From NCBI RefSeq assembly GCF_000429645.1, contig NZ_KE386935.1, positions 227,809-291,808 of the forward strand: a DNA stretch of 64,000 bases, in the 5' to 3' direction. How positions within the stretch are numbered: position 1 is the stretch's first letter; every line of letters starts with the position of its first letter. Position numbers and translations under genes: made by a program. The DNA is from Niveispirillum irakense DSM 11586. Lineage in GTDB: Bacteria > Pseudomonadota > Alphaproteobacteria > Azospirillales > Azospirillaceae. Under the pieces are notes generated by a model. That model saw only the letters and a program-made list of their open reading frames with translations. It had not been told where the DNA came from and ran no database searches. Positions 23,038-31,784 of this stretch are shown here, piece by piece.

Positions 23038-24573
23038 TCACCGGTTGCTGGAATGGGGGCCGACGAAGACGGCGTGGTAATTGTCGCCTTCCCCGCGCGC
23101 GGGATTGGTCAGGATGAAGTCGAACTCGGTATTCTCCTCCCGCACGGTGCCGCGCGGCAGGGTGACGAAGACACGGTATGTGGCCACCTTGTCGGGTTTG
23201 GCCGGCAGGATCACCTTTTCCCCATCACGGGCCTGGCCGATATCCTGCACCGTCAGCAGCGCGCCCGCCGGCAGACCTTGCAGCGCCAGGGTGAAATCCA
23301 CCGCTTCCCGCCGCTTGTTCAGCACCTTCAGCGTATAGCCGTTTCGGATGTCGCCATCGGACAGGGTGACAAACAGAGGCGCACGGTCGCGCAGCACATT
23401 GACGGATACTGTGGTGCGCATCGCCAGACCGGCCAGCATGATGCCACCGACCAGGACCAGCAGGGTGGCATAGATCACCACGCGCGGCCGCACGATCTTC
23501 CATTTCGCCACCGTGCCCTTTGCACGCGCCTGCTGGCGGGTTTCAGTATCAAAGGTGATCAGGTTACGGGGGCGGCCCACCTTGTCCATGATCTCGTTGC
23601 AGCTATCAATACACAGGCCGCAGCCGATACATTCAAGCTGGATACCATCGCGGATATCGATGCCGGTGGGGCAGACCGCGATGCACTGGCCGCAATCAAT
23701 GCAGTCACCCCGGCCTTCCCAGCTTGTCCCAGCCTTATGGGGCCCGCGCTTTTCCCCGCGCCAGCTCTCATAGGTCACCACCATGGACTGGTCATCCAGC
23801 ATGGCGGCCTGGAAACGCGGCCACGGGCACATATAGGTGCAGACCTGTTCGCGCGCCCAACCGGCCAGCAGATATGTCGTGCCCGTGAACAGGCCGACGA
23901 AGAAATACTGCTTCAGCGTGGCATTGCCGGTGAAGAAATCGACCACGAAGGTCGGCGCGTCATTGAAATAAAGCGCCCAGGCACCGCCCGTCGCCACCGC
24001 AATGGCCAGCCATACGGTATGCTTGGCCAGCTTGCGCCAGATCTTGTTCAACGACCAGGGAGATTTGTCCAACCGGATGCGAGCGCCGCGATCCCCTTCG
24101 ATCCAGCGTTCCACCAGCATGAAAAGGTCGGTCCATACTGTCTGCGGACAGGCATAGCCGCACCAGAGCCGGCCAAACAGCGACGTGACCAGAAACAGGG
24201 CCAACGCGCCCAGCACCAGCAGGCCGGTGATGAAATAGACTTCCTGCGGCCATATCTCGATATTGAACAGATAGGCGCGGGGCGCGCCCATATCGACCAG
24301 CAAAGCCTGATTGGGGGCATCCGGTCCCCGATCCCAGCGCAGCCAGGGCGCCAGATAATAGACCGTCAGACAAAAGATCAGCACGGCCCATTTGATATTG
24401 CGGTAACGGCCCTTCACCGCCTTGGGATAGACTTTCACATGGTCGGCATAGAGCGAGTTGCTATTGCCGGGAGGAGCACCGCCACCGGCCTTGCCTTTGG
24501 CTGCGCGCGCATGGGCCGCCTGCGCCGCATCAGCGGCGGCCGCCTTTTCCAGCAATGTCGATTGGCCGTTCAT
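23038..24573 (-). CDS. ccoG: cbb3 oxidase assembly ferredoxin-like protein CcoG/FixG
   Basis: This 511-residue membrane protein has a cytoplasmic N-terminal stretch, several membrane helices (for example WAVLIFCLTVYYLAPWL and VYFITGLLVLGALALFLVT), and two 4Fe-4S clusters (CIDCGQCIAVCP, CIGCGLCIDSC) as in FixG/RdxA/CcoG. A C-terminal IG-like domain follows. CcoG is a copper reductase proposed to prepare Cu(I) for CcoI. It heads the ccoGHIS set. An FNR-like box lies 89 bp upstream, so low-oxygen induction is expected. The ribosome site before ATG 24573 is weak. Confidence 0.94.
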   Translation of the reverse strand: MNGQSTLLEKAAAADAAQAAHARAAKGKAGGGAPPGNSNSLYADHVKVYPKAVKGRYRNIKWAVLIFCLTVYYLAPWLRWDRGPDAPNQALLVDMGAPRAYLFNIEIWPQEVYFITGLLVLGALALFLVTSLFGRLWCGYACPQTVWTDLFMLVERWIEGDRGARIRLDKSPWSLNKIWRKLAKHTVWLAIAVATGGAWALYFNDAPTFVVDFFTGNATLKQYFFVGLFTGTTYLLAGWAREQVCTYMCPWPRFQAAMLDDQSMVVTYESWRGEKRGPHKAGTSWEGRGDCIDCGQCIAVCPTGIDIRDGIQLECIGCGLCIDSCNEIMDKVGRPRNLITFDTETRQQARAKGTVAKWKIVRPRVVIYATLLVLVGGIMLAGLAMRTTVSVNVLRDRAPLFVTLSDGDIRNGYTLKVLNKRREAVDFTLALQGLPAGALLTVQDIGQARDGEKVILPAKPDKVATYRVFVTLPRGTVREENTEFDFILTNPARGEGDNYHAVFVGPHSSNR

Positions 24574-24661
24574 GGGGGTCTCGGGGGTTCGGGCGACAAA
24601 ATAGTTCGGGCGGCAAATCCACCCTGTGGCCCAACCTTATGCCTGCCGCCTTCTCCCCGCT

Positions 24662-24675
24662 TTGCGATAGATCAA
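24662..24675 (-). promoter_or_regulatory. FNR/FixK-like box upstream of ccoG
   Basis: TTGATCTATCGCAA (minus strand) has a perfect TTGAT half-site and a degenerate second half. It lies 89 bp from the ccoG start. Such half-degenerate boxes occur in alphaproteobacterial cco promoters. Confidence 0.6.
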
Positions 24676-24842
24676 ATCCCGCCGGGGCAATCATGTTCTG
24701 TCCAACATGTCGCGGCTTGGCCGGACAATACCATCATATGCTTCTTGCGGGCTGCGCTGGTCCGCCTCGCGCTGCCAACATTGTGAAGGAACCACATGCC
24801 CTCAGTCTCGTTTCCCAACGGACACAAGACAAGGAGGACATT

Positions 24843-24917
24843 ATGCGCGGTATTCTTCTCTGGGCCATCGGTATTCCGATCCCCGTCATCATTCTGCTTT
24901 ACCTGTTCGTATTTTAA
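24843..24917 (+). CDS. 24-residue single-helix membrane peptide
   Basis: A very small open frame encodes a peptide that is almost entirely one hydrophobic segment, beginning MRGILLWAIG and ending LLYLFVF, with a Pro-Ile-Pro kink in the middle. AAGGAGGACATT precedes the ATG at ideal spacing, an unusually strong ribosome site for a chance frame. A hairpin (CCCCGTCAC/GTGACGGGG) follows 12 bp after the stop. I do not know its function. It lies in the divergent space between ccoG and the SulP carrier. It is easily missed by gene finders because of its length. Confidence 0.65.
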   Translation: MRGILLWAIGIPIPVIILLYLFVF

Positions 24918-25299
24918 GCGGTTTACCGCCCCGTCACCTCCCGCCGCCGAATGCCGGGTTGTGACGGGGTGAACCACTGACGCATCGCGCCCCCAACAAT
25001 CCTGCATTTGCCGCACTGCAAAAACCCAGGTTAGAAGAAACCCGATACTGGCGCGGTCCCACGCGCTGGCCCTTCAAGCCTGTGCGGGCACCAATGTAAC
25101 GATCCCACGCAAAACGCCATCCTTGACCCCTGCCCCGGCCTGTCCGGTGGCTGGCGATGGCGCGTGGTTGATCCTTGGCCCGTTTACACGGGCTGCATAA
25201 TACCGATCCCCCGCATCGACGCCTGCCGAGCCTTCGCGTGATTAACCCACGCCCCAAGGGCCGGGCTGCTTTTCAATTCCCCCGCGTTTGGAGTTTTCC
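24918..25299. other. 382-bp intergenic region before the SulP gene
   Basis: No gene is recognised here. It begins with the hairpin at 24929-24969 that may end the small-peptide transcript. A GCCCGT/ACGGGC palindrome at 25178-25193 lies beside TTGGCC and CATAAT, which could be the SulP promoter. Confidence 0.5.
24929..24969 (+). terminator. Hairpin after the small peptide gene
   Basis: CCCCGTCAC and GTGACGGGG form a perfect 9-bp stem with a 23-nt loop, 12 bp after the stop codon. It lacks a T run. Confidence 0.45.
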
Positions 25300-26790
25300 T
25301 TGTCCTCCTTTTCCCCTGCCCGCTTGAAGGCGGAATGGTTCGGCAATATCCGGGGCGATGTGCTGTCCGGCCTGGTTGTGGCGCTGGCGCTGATCCCGGA
25401 AGCCATCGCCTTTTCCATCATCGCCGGTGTCGATCCCAAGGTCGGGCTCTACGCTTCCTTTTCCATCGCCGTCATCATCGCTATTACCGGTGGCCGACCG
25501 GGCATGATCTCCGCCGCGACGGCGGCCACGGCTGTGCTGATGGGCACGCTGGTGAAGGAACATGGGCTGCAATATCTGCTGGCCGCCACTGTGCTGGCCG
25601 GCATCCTGCAGATCGGCGCCGGGTTTTTGAAACTGGCCTCGGTCATGCGCTTTGTCTCCCGGTCGGTCATGACCGGCTTCGTCAATGCCCTGGCGATCCT
25701 GATCTTCATGGCGCAATTACCGGAACTGACCAATGTCGGCTGGCTGACCTATGCCATGGTCGCGGGCGGGCTCGGCATCATCTATCTGTTCCCACGCCTG
25801 ACGAAGGCAATCCCCTCGCCGCTGGTCTGCATCATCGTACTGACGGCGCTGACCCTTTCCCTGGGGTGGGAGGTGCGGACCGTGGGCGACATGGGCGCCC
25901 TGCCCGATGCGCTGCCCATGCTGCTGTTCCCCGATGTGCCGCTGACCTGGGAAACCTTCATGATCGTGCTGCCCTATTCCGCCGGCGTCGCGGCGGTCGG
26001 TCTGCTGGAAAGCCTGATGACCGCTTCCATCGTTGATGAGATGACAGACACGGGCAGCGACAAGCACCGCGAATGTGTGGGCCAGGGCATCGCCAATATC
26101 GCAACCGGCTTCATCGGCGGCATGGCGGGCTGCGCCATGATCGGCCAGTCGGTGATCAATGTGAAATCCGGCGGGCGGGGGCGGCTTTCCACCTTCTGCG
26201 CCGGTATCTTCCTGTTGATCCTGGTGGTCGGCCTGGGCGATCTGGTGGCACGCATCCCGATGCCGGCCTTGGTCGCCATCATGATCATGGTGTCGGTCGG
26301 CACCTTCAACTGGCGCTCCCTGAAAAATCTGGTCACCCATCCCCGGTCGTCCAGCCTGGTGATGGTGGCAACGGTGGCCGGCGTGGTCTTCACCCATAAT
26401 CTGGCCATCGGCGTACTGATCGGGGTGCTGCTGTCCGGCATCTTCTTTGCCCGCAAGGTGGCGAAAATTTTCCGCGTCACCAGCGACCTGTCGGCGGATG
26501 GAACCCACCGCACGTACCGGGTGGAAGGGCAAATCTTCTTCGCCTCGGCAGAGGATTTCGTGGCCGCCTTCGACGTGAAGGAAGGCTTGCCGCGCGTGAC
26601 GATTGACGTCACCCAGGCCCATATCTGGGATATTTCCAGTGTGGCCGCCTTGGACCGGGTGATCCTGAAATTCCGCCAGACCGGCACCATGGTGGATGTG
26701 ATCGGCATGAACGAGGCCAGCGCCACCATCGTGGACAAGCTGGCCATCCATGACAAGCCGGGTGCCGCCACCCAGCCTGCCGGGCACTGA
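25300..26790 (+). CDS. SulP-family anion transporter with STAS domain
   Basis: This 496-residue inner-membrane carrier has the SulP layout: about 10-12 membrane helices starting [20 protein letters not shown] (residues 15-34), signatures [19 protein letters not shown] and [23 protein letters not shown], and a cytoplasmic STAS domain ([37 protein letters not shown]). SulP proteins exchange or import sulfate, bicarbonate or other anions; which one is not readable. The start is TTG 25300, chosen because GGAG lies 6 bp upstream; a TTG 12 bp earlier is the alternative. It is transcribed against the flanking cco genes and sits in the gap that separates ccoNOQP from ccoGHIS. Confidence 0.86.
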   Translation: MSSFSPARLKAEWFGNIRGDVLSGLVVALALIPEAIAFSIIAGVDPKVGLYASFSIAVIIAITGGRPGMISAATAATAVLMGTLVKEHGLQYLLAATVLAGILQIGAGFLKLASVMRFVSRSVMTGFVNALAILIFMAQLPELTNVGWLTYAMVAGGLGIIYLFPRLTKAIPSPLVCIIVLTALTLSLGWEVRTVGDMGALPDALPMLLFPDVPLTWETFMIVLPYSAGVAAVGLLESLMTASIVDEMTDTGSDKHRECVGQGIANIATGFIGGMAGCAMIGQSVINVKSGGRGRLSTFCAGIFLLILVVGLGDLVARIPMPALVAIMIMVSVGTFNWRSLKNLVTHPRSSSLVMVATVAGVVFTHNLAIGVLIGVLLSGIFFARKVAKIFRVTSDLSADGTHRTYRVEGQIFFASAEDFVAAFDVKEGLPRVTIDVTQAHIWDISSVAALDRVILKFRQTGTMVDVIGMNEASATIVDKLAIHDKPGAATQPAGH

Positions 26791-26803
26791 TAGCAGCCAA
26801 AGA

Positions 26804-26838
26804 AAAAGCCCGTCGGACCATGCGCCGGCGGGCCTTTT
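26804..26838 (+). terminator. Terminator after the SulP gene
   Basis: AAAAGCCCGTCGG and CCGGCGGGCCTTTT form a mostly paired stem with an 8-nt loop and a T tail, 14 bp after the stop codon. Confidence 0.8.
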
Positions 26839-26952
26839 AGTTTTCAGGACAGAGAGGGTCCAGGGGAACACGCCCTCCCCTGCGGGCATTCCTACGCGGG
26901 GCCAAGCCCCGGAAGATAAGAGAGACAAGCCCGAACCGATCATCGTCCGGTC

Positions 26953-27168
26953 TCAATGTCTTGAGAATAGGCGCGCGGATGAATTGGCGCTTTGCGCTAG
27001 ATCAAGAAAAAGAAAATTTCTGATAAGGTCCAGACTTAAACAGGTCCAGCATGCCACGATGGTTGCAATTGCGAGAGTGGCTATGAGCTTTCTGACGTTT
27101 TTGTCGTATCTGGTGGCGACGCGGCGGAAGATCTTGAGGCGGCAGCCGCTTTCGGTGACACGAATTTA
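26953..27168 (-). pseudogene. 3' remnant of an IS5-family transposase
   Basis: On the minus strand an open reading encodes RLKIFRRVATRYDKNVRK followed by LIATLAIATIVACW, which matches the C-terminal end of IS5-family (IS427-like) transposases. The frame runs from a TAA near 27168 to a TGA at 26953, and no upstream transposase sequence is found. TTGAGAAT near its end resembles IS5-family terminal repeats. It is a truncated, inactive relic that marks past insertion beside the low-GC patch. The family call is from pattern recognition only. Confidence 0.7.
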
Positions 27169-27202
27169 GGCTATTACTATATCTCGTTATGGAGTTAAAA
27201 TA

Positions 27203-27607
27203 GTGGAAAACCGTCACATAATGGCAGAAAAGCCAGTTTCTACTCTTCTATCTCTTTGGTGCGGTTCACTGGCCCTACCGAGAATTTGGGCAACGGTGTT
27301 TGGAATGGCTCCGGCCATGGAAGGGTATAGTATTATGGTGTTATGGATTTTTTTGGTTTTTATATCAACCATTTCAGGTACATTCACACTGCACTTGATA
27401 GCAAGAAGAATAATTTATGCAGATATAAATATCTATATCGTATTTTGCGTTGCAATAGATGTAATTATTTTACTTTTGGTTTCCATTTTTTGGGATTCAA
27501 TTTCTTCACTCGCAATAATTATAGCTATGGCGCTTTTTTCTGTTACATCATGCGCGGTTTTTATAATTTTATTTCTTATTTTCTCTCCTGAAAAAAACAA
27601 ATACTAA
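27203..27607 (+). CDS. Low-GC polytopic membrane protein, unknown
   Basis: This 134-residue open frame has about four hydrophobic segments (SLWCGSLALPRIWATVFGM, IMVLWIFLVFISTIS, IYIVFCVAIDVIILLLVSIF, LAIIIAMALFSVTSCAVFII) and ends with a short charged tail. The base composition is strikingly AT-rich compared with its neighbours, indicating foreign origin. GTG 27203 has GGAG 8 bp upstream; ATG 27221 is an alternative. I do not recognise a family. It is flanked by IS5-family debris on the left and an IS-end-like sequence immediately after its stop codon. A toxin, immunity or phage membrane protein is possible but not supported by motif. Confidence 0.55.
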   Translation: MENRHIMAEKPVSTLLSLWCGSLALPRIWATVFGMAPAMEGYSIMVLWIFLVFISTISGTFTLHLIARRIIYADINIYIVFCVAIDVIILLLVSIFWDSISSLAIIIAMALFSVTSCAVFIILFLIFSPEKNKY

Positions 27608-27878
27608 GAGGTTGTTTGAGAATCAGGGATGAGCTTCTAACGGAGTAGATTGCCGCCCAGAGCGACGGGCCCCTCCCTATAGAAAGTTATCCATGGGATT
27701 GGCTCTTTATTAAAAGTGGAGACCTCTGATTGTTGTGGTCAAGAAAATGGCATAATTGGCATTTTTCAGAGGGAGACAAACAGGAATTTCCTGAGAAGCA
27801 ATTTTTCTTTGATTTTTTATGTATACGGTAGGATTAATAATTATCAATTAGCCCACTCAAAAAAACTCCTAGGAGACA
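27608..27878. other. Low-GC gap with an IS-end-like sequence
   Basis: GAGGTTGTTTGAGAATC at 27608-27624 resembles terminal inverted repeats of IS5-family elements. The remaining sequence is AT-rich with no convincing gene. TGTATACGG occurs near 27820. No intact IS is present. Confidence 0.45.
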
Positions 27879-28094
27879 ATAAGTAAAAAAGAAACCATCA
27901 AAAATATTCGTATTTTTCTTAATTTTCTGTTTTTCATATCTATCTCTTCTGGGTTTATAATTTTTTTATTGTCCTTTTCGCCAGAAATGGAACCCCAACG
28001 AAGTTCATACTTATCCTATTTAGGGGGAGTAATTAGCTCCACAGCCCTCTTGATTGAAAGATTTTTTTCCTTTTTATTGAAAAAAATGGAATAG
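27879..28094 (+). pseudogene. Possible 71-codon membrane ORF with an ATA start
   Basis: A frame beginning at ATA 27879, 3 bp after AGGAG, runs 71 codons to TAG. It reads with two hydrophobic segments (FLNFLFFISISSGFIIFLLS and YLSYLGGVISSTALLIERFF) and a basic tail (SFLLKKME). ATA is a very rare initiator, so either a former ATG has decayed or the gene is not expressed. Composition is AT-rich like the preceding membrane ORF. I do not recognise it. Confidence 0.3.
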
Positions 28095-28308
28095 GCCATA
28101 TCAACCCAACCTGCACGGGAGATAACCAGGCCGCCACTTTTGAGCATGATCGTGCCAGCCAGATTGTGAAGCGATCCGCGGCGAAGGAGCGCTATACCGC
28201 CCCACCTCGCAAGGCCATCTGGTGCAGAACCATCAGACGGACGCCCAGAACCGGATCGCGCGGTAATATAAACCGTCCAGAAAATCCTCAAATTATACAT
28301 ATCAACAA

Positions 28309-28336
28309 AAAGGGCGGCCCGGTGGGACCGCCCTTT
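28309..28336 (-). terminator. Terminator of the ccoNOQP operon
   Basis: AAAGGGCGG and CCGCCCTTT form a 9-bp stem with a 10-nt loop; on the minus strand it is followed by TTTTGTT. It lies 29 bp beyond the ccoP stop. Confidence 0.85.
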
Positions 28337-28364
28337 GTACTGCGCTTTCAGAAGAGAACGCTGC

Positions 28365-29234
28365 TTACTGACCGCCGCCGAGGGCATGAACGTAGGTCGC
28401 CAGCACCTTGACCGTGGCCGGGTCCAGACGTTCGATCCAGGCCGGCATGTTGCCGCGACGGGCATAGGTGATGGTCTCGATCACCGTCTTGCGGTCGCCG
28501 CCATAGAGCCAGATCGCATCCGACAGGCGGGGTGCGCCCATCTCGTGCATCCCCTCGCCCTTTTCACCATGGCAGGCGGCGCAATTCTCGGCATAGATCA
28601 CGCCACCGCGTTCCAGCACAGCGGCATCAGCCTGGGTGCCGGACAGGGACAGGACATAATCGGCCACGTCGGCGATCTGTTCCTTGGTCAGCATCCCGTC
28701 AGCGCCGAAGCGCGGCATGTCCGAGATGCGGCTGTTTTCGTTATTATTGCGGATACCATAGGTGATGGTCTGCAGGATCTGCTCCGGCTCGCCACCCCAG
28801 ATCCAGTCATCATCGGCCAGGGTGGGGAAGCCCACGGCCCCCGCACCACCGGCGCCATGGCAACCAGCGCAGTTATCGGCAAAGGCCACGCGGCCCGCCG
28901 CCTGGACATAGCCCATCAGGGCCGGGTCCTTGCGGATATCCGCGATGGACATTTCCACGATCTTGGCCCGCGTGTCGGCCTGGCCGGCCTTCTGCGCCGC
29001 CAGCGTTTCTGCCAATTCGCCGCGCCGGGTCCAGCCGCTGGTGCCACCGAAATGGCTGCTCAGCGTCGGCCAGGAGGGAAGCAGGACCGTGTAGATCACG
29101 CCCCAGACAATGCAGGCATAGAAGGTGTAGAGCCACCATTTCGGCAGCGGTGTGTTCAGTTCCTTGATGCCGTCCCACTCATGGCCGGTCGTATCCGTGC
29201 CCGTGGCGGCGTCCTTTTCGATCTTGGTCGGCAT
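28365..29234 (-). CDS. ccoP: cbb3-type cytochrome oxidase di-haem subunit CcoP
   Basis: This 289-residue subunit III has one N-terminal membrane helix (WWLYTFYACIVWGVIYTVLL) and two c-type haem sites, CAGCH and CAACH, each followed by its own cytochrome domain. The first domain continues with GFPTLADDDWIWGG and the second with GAPRLSDAIWLYGG, typical of CcoP. It passes electrons from cytochrome c to CcoO/CcoN at the inner membrane. It follows ccoQ closely with AAAGGTG as ribosome site, and its terminator closes the operon. Confidence 0.96.
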   Translation of the reverse strand: MPTKIEKDAATGTDTTGHEWDGIKELNTPLPKWWLYTFYACIVWGVIYTVLLPSWPTLSSHFGGTSGWTRRGELAETLAAQKAGQADTRAKIVEMSIADIRKDPALMGYVQAAGRVAFADNCAGCHGAGGAGAVGFPTLADDDWIWGGEPEQILQTITYGIRNNNENSRISDMPRFGADGMLTKEQIADVADYVLSLSGTQADAAVLERGGVIYAENCAACHGEKGEGMHEMGAPRLSDAIWLYGGDRKTVIETITYARRGNMPAWIERLDPATVKVLATYVHALGGGQ

Positions 29235-29246
29235 GATGGATCACCT

Positions 29247-29420
29247 TTAACGGCGGGGCTGGCGGGGCAAGGGCCCCGGCGCATCATCCAGGGGAATGCG
29301 GCTCTGCTGTTCAAACCGGGACCGTGCGCCGGGCCGGAAGGCCCAGACGCAGATACCGACGAAAAGCAGCATGAACCAGACCAGCCAAAGCTGTTTCAGA
29401 AGGGGGAGGAGTTGTTCCAT
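29247..29420 (-). CDS. ccoQ: cbb3-type cytochrome oxidase small subunit CcoQ
   Basis: This 57-residue protein has one membrane helix (WLVWFMLLFVGICVWAF) then RPGARSRFEQQSRIPLDD, the characteristic CcoQ/FixQ tail. CcoQ stabilises the interaction of CcoP with the oxidase core. It lies between ccoO and ccoP, as in other fixNOQP operons. It ends with TAA and the ATG 29420 has GGGGGATGTC upstream. Confidence 0.9.
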   Translation of the reverse strand: MEQLLPLLKQLWLVWFMLLFVGICVWAFRPGARSRFEQQSRIPLDDAPGPLPRQPRR

Positions 29421-29430
29421 GACATCCCCC

Positions 29431-30159
29431 TTACTGCTTCAGGTCGTCAGGACTGATGCGCGTGAAGTCAACCAGCGTGCCCAGCATCTGGAGATAGGCC
29501 ACCAGGGCATCCATCTCCGTCACTTCGGCCGGTTTGCCGTCGAAATCACCGACATGGGCCTTGGGATAGCGGGCCAGCAGCGCCTCGGTATCCTCGTCCG
29601 GCAGGGCGCCGGCCTGGAGACGCACATCACGCACGGCCTCGGCCACCATTTCGTCCGTGTAAGGCACGCCGGCGATGCGCAGGGCCTTCAGATGGTCAGC
29701 CATGTCGTCGAAGGACAGCGGCCGGTTCAGGAAGGCATAGGCCGGCATGATCGATTCCGGCACCAGCGCCTGCGGATGGTTCAGGTGGGCCACATGCCAG
29801 TCGTTGGAATATTTGCCACCCACCCGCGCCAGGTCCGGACCGGTGCGCTTGGAACCCCACTGGAACGGATGGTCATACATGCTTTCCGCCGCCAGGGAGT
29901 AATGACCGTACCGCTCCACCTCATCCTTGAAGGTGCGGATCTGCTGGCTATGGCAGTTATAGCAGCCTTCGCGGATATAGATGTTGCGACCGGCCAGCTC
30001 CAGCGGGGTGTAGGGGCGCATCCCCTCCACCCGCTCGATCGTGGTTTCGATCGTGAACAGCGGCACGATCTGCACCAGACCACCGATCGACACGGTGATC
30101 AGCGACAGCACCGCCAGCAGCAGGACGTTCTTTTCGATAATGGCGTGAGAGAACTTCAT
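29431..30159 (-). CDS. ccoO: cbb3-type cytochrome oxidase mono-haem subunit CcoO
   Basis: This 242-residue subunit II has an N-terminal membrane helix ([19 protein letters not shown]), a CYNCH haem c motif near residue 67 ([15 protein letters not shown]), and the CcoO signatures [34 protein letters not shown] and [10 protein letters not shown] with the Met that serves as axial ligand. It transfers electrons from CcoP to CcoN. Short spacers on both sides place it firmly in the operon. Confidence 0.97.
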   Translation of the reverse strand: MKFSHAIIEKNVLLLAVLSLITVSIGGLVQIVPLFTIETTIERVEGMRPYTPLELAGRNIYIREGCYNCHSQQIRTFKDEVERYGHYSLAAESMYDHPFQWGSKRTGPDLARVGGKYSNDWHVAHLNHPQALVPESIMPAYAFLNRPLSFDDMADHLKALRIAGVPYTDEMVAEAVRDVRLQAGALPDEDTEALLARYPKAHVGDFDGKPAEVTEMDALVAYLQMLGTLVDFTRISPDDLKQ

Positions 30160-30173
30160 GATAGGCCCCCTCC

Positions 30174-31658
30174 TTATTCGGCGGCCACGGAAGCAACGGC
30201 CGCTTGCGGCTCGATGCTTTCTGCGCTGCGGATGGTGCGGAACAGGTTGTAGGCCATGAACAGCGCACCGGTCAGGAACAGCAGGCCGCCCGTGCCACGG
30301 ATGACATAGTAGGGGTGCATGGCTGCGACCGTTTCCACGAACGAGTATTGCAGGAAGCCGTACTCGTCATAGGCGCGCCACATCAGACCCTGCATGATGC
30401 CGCTGACCCACATGGCGGTGATGTAAAGGACGATGCCCAGCGTCGCGGTCCAGAAGTGCCATTCGACCAGAGCCTTGGAATACAGACCCTTTTTCCGCCA
30501 CAGCACCGGGACGATGTAATACATCATGCCGAAGCAGATGAAGGCGACCCAGCCCAGCGCACCGGAATGCACATGGCCGATGGTCCAGTCGGTATAGTGC
30601 GACAGGCCGTTGACCGCCTTGACCGACATGACCGGCCCTTCAAAGGTGCTCATGCCATAGAAGCCGACGGCGGTGACGGAGAAGCGCAGACCCGGATCGG
30701 TGCGCAGCTTATCCCAGGCACCCGACAGGGTCATGATGCCGTTGATCATGCCGCCCCAGCTCGGCATCCACAGCACGACCGACATCACCATGCCCAGCGT
30801 CTGCGTCCAGTCCGGCAGGGCCGTATAGTGCAGATGGTGCGGGCCCGCCCAGATATAGAGGAAGATCAGCGCCCAGAAGTGAACGATGGACAGGCGGTAG
30901 CTGTAGACCGGACGTTCAGCAGCCTTGGGGATGAAGTAGTACATCATGCCCAGGAAGCCGGCGGTCAGGAAGAAGCCCACCGCATTGTGGCCATACCACC
31001 ACTGGATCATCGCGTCCTGCACGCCGGCCCAGGCAATATAGCTCTTGGTGCCGGTGAAGCTGACCGGAATGGTCACATTATTCACGATATGCAGCATGGC
31101 AATCGTGATGATGAAGGCCAGATAGAACCAGTTGGCCACATAGATATGCGGCTCCCGGCGCTTGAACAGCGTACCGGCAAAGGCGATCAGATAGGCCACC
31201 CAGACGATGGTCAGCCACAGATCGACATACCATTCCGGCTCAGCATATTCCTTGCCCTGGGTGATGCCCAGCAGATAGCCGGTCGCGGCCATCACGATGA
31301 ACAGCTGGTAGCCCAGGAACACGAACCAGCCGAGATAACGGCCGCCGAACAGCGGGGCCCGGCAGGTGCGCTGCACAACATAAAGCGAAGAGCCGATCAG
31401 CGCGCTGCCCCCGAACGCGAAGATGGCGGCCGATGTGTGCAACGGCCGCAGACGGCCGAACGTGGTCCATTCCAGCCCCATATTCAGGGCGGGAAAAGCC
31501 AATTGGAATGCGATGAGTACACCAACGGCGAATGCCGCAATGCCCCAGAACATGGCAGCGACGATAAAGGCGCGGACCACATCCTCGTAATAGGTTTCCG
31601 TGGTCACGGGCCTTGCGGCGACCATCCCCTGCGCCCCGATGGCGCTTGCTACAGCCAT
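30174..31658 (-). CDS. ccoN: cbb3-type cytochrome oxidase catalytic subunit CcoN
   Basis: This 494-residue subunit I has about 12 membrane helices and carries the two haem b and CuB-binding histidines in blocks such as [33 protein letters not shown] and [36 protein letters not shown] and [11 protein letters not shown] are CcoN-type. It reduces O2 to water with high affinity and pumps protons. The start is ATG 31658; TTG 31679 is possible but lacks the GGGGGT ribosome site that precedes the ATG. An FNR/FixK box lies 94 bp upstream, consistent with microaerobic expression. Confidence 0.97.
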   Translation of the reverse strand: MAVASAIGAQGMVAARPVTTETYYEDVVRAFIVAAMFWGIAAFAVGVLIAFQLAFPALNMGLEWTTFGRLRPLHTSAAIFAFGGSALIGSSLYVVQRTCRAPLFGGRYLGWFVFLGYQLFIVMAATGYLLGITQGKEYAEPEWYVDLWLTIVWVAYLIAFAGTLFKRREPHIYVANWFYLAFIITIAMLHIVNNVTIPVSFTGTKSYIAWAGVQDAMIQWWYGHNAVGFFLTAGFLGMMYYFIPKAAERPVYSYRLSIVHFWALIFLYIWAGPHHLHYTALPDWTQTLGMVMSVVLWMPSWGGMINGIMTLSGAWDKLRTDPGLRFSVTAVGFYGMSTFEGPVMSVKAVNGLSHYTDWTIGHVHSGALGWVAFICFGMMYYIVPVLWRKKGLYSKALVEWHFWTATLGIVLYITAMWVSGIMQGLMWRAYDEYGFLQYSFVETVAAMHPYYVIRGTGGLLFLTGALFMAYNLFRTIRSAESIEPQAAVASVAAE

Positions 31659-31751
31659 GACGACCCCCGGTGTCGACAAGTGATTGATTCGGGTGCGGAC
31701 AGGACATTGTCCGCAATGCTGCCTTCATGCACCTGGATGGGGTAACGCGCA

Positions 31752-31765
31752 TTGACATGTATCAA
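31752..31765 (-). promoter_or_regulatory. FNR/FixK box upstream of ccoN
   Basis: TTGATACATGTCAA (minus strand) matches the TTGAT-N4-ATCAA consensus at 9 of 10 bases. It lies 94 bp upstream of the ccoN start, so low-oxygen activation is expected. Confidence 0.8.
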
Positions 31766-31784
31766 CGCACATTCCCCCGTTTCC

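Noticed and set aside
22366..24786. An 806-codon open frame on the plus strand opposite ccoG, ccoH and ccoI
   Set aside because: It is antisense to three overlapping genes with clear family motifs and has no ribosome site or recognisable sequence. Long shadow frames are common in GC-rich DNA.
26992..27005. TTGCGCTAGATCAA, similar to an FNR box
   Set aside because: It lies within the transposase remnant and has no credible downstream gene. Its similarity to the ccoG box is probably chance.
27002..27217. A 71-codon minus-strand frame upstream of the low-GC ORF
   Set aside because: It is out of frame with the recognisable IS5 transposase remnant on the same strand; the remnant frame fits better.
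28016..28465. A 149-codon minus-strand frame at the end of ccoP and into the low-GC patch
   Set aside because: It crosses the ccoP terminator and has a translation with no family pattern; base composition differs between its halves.
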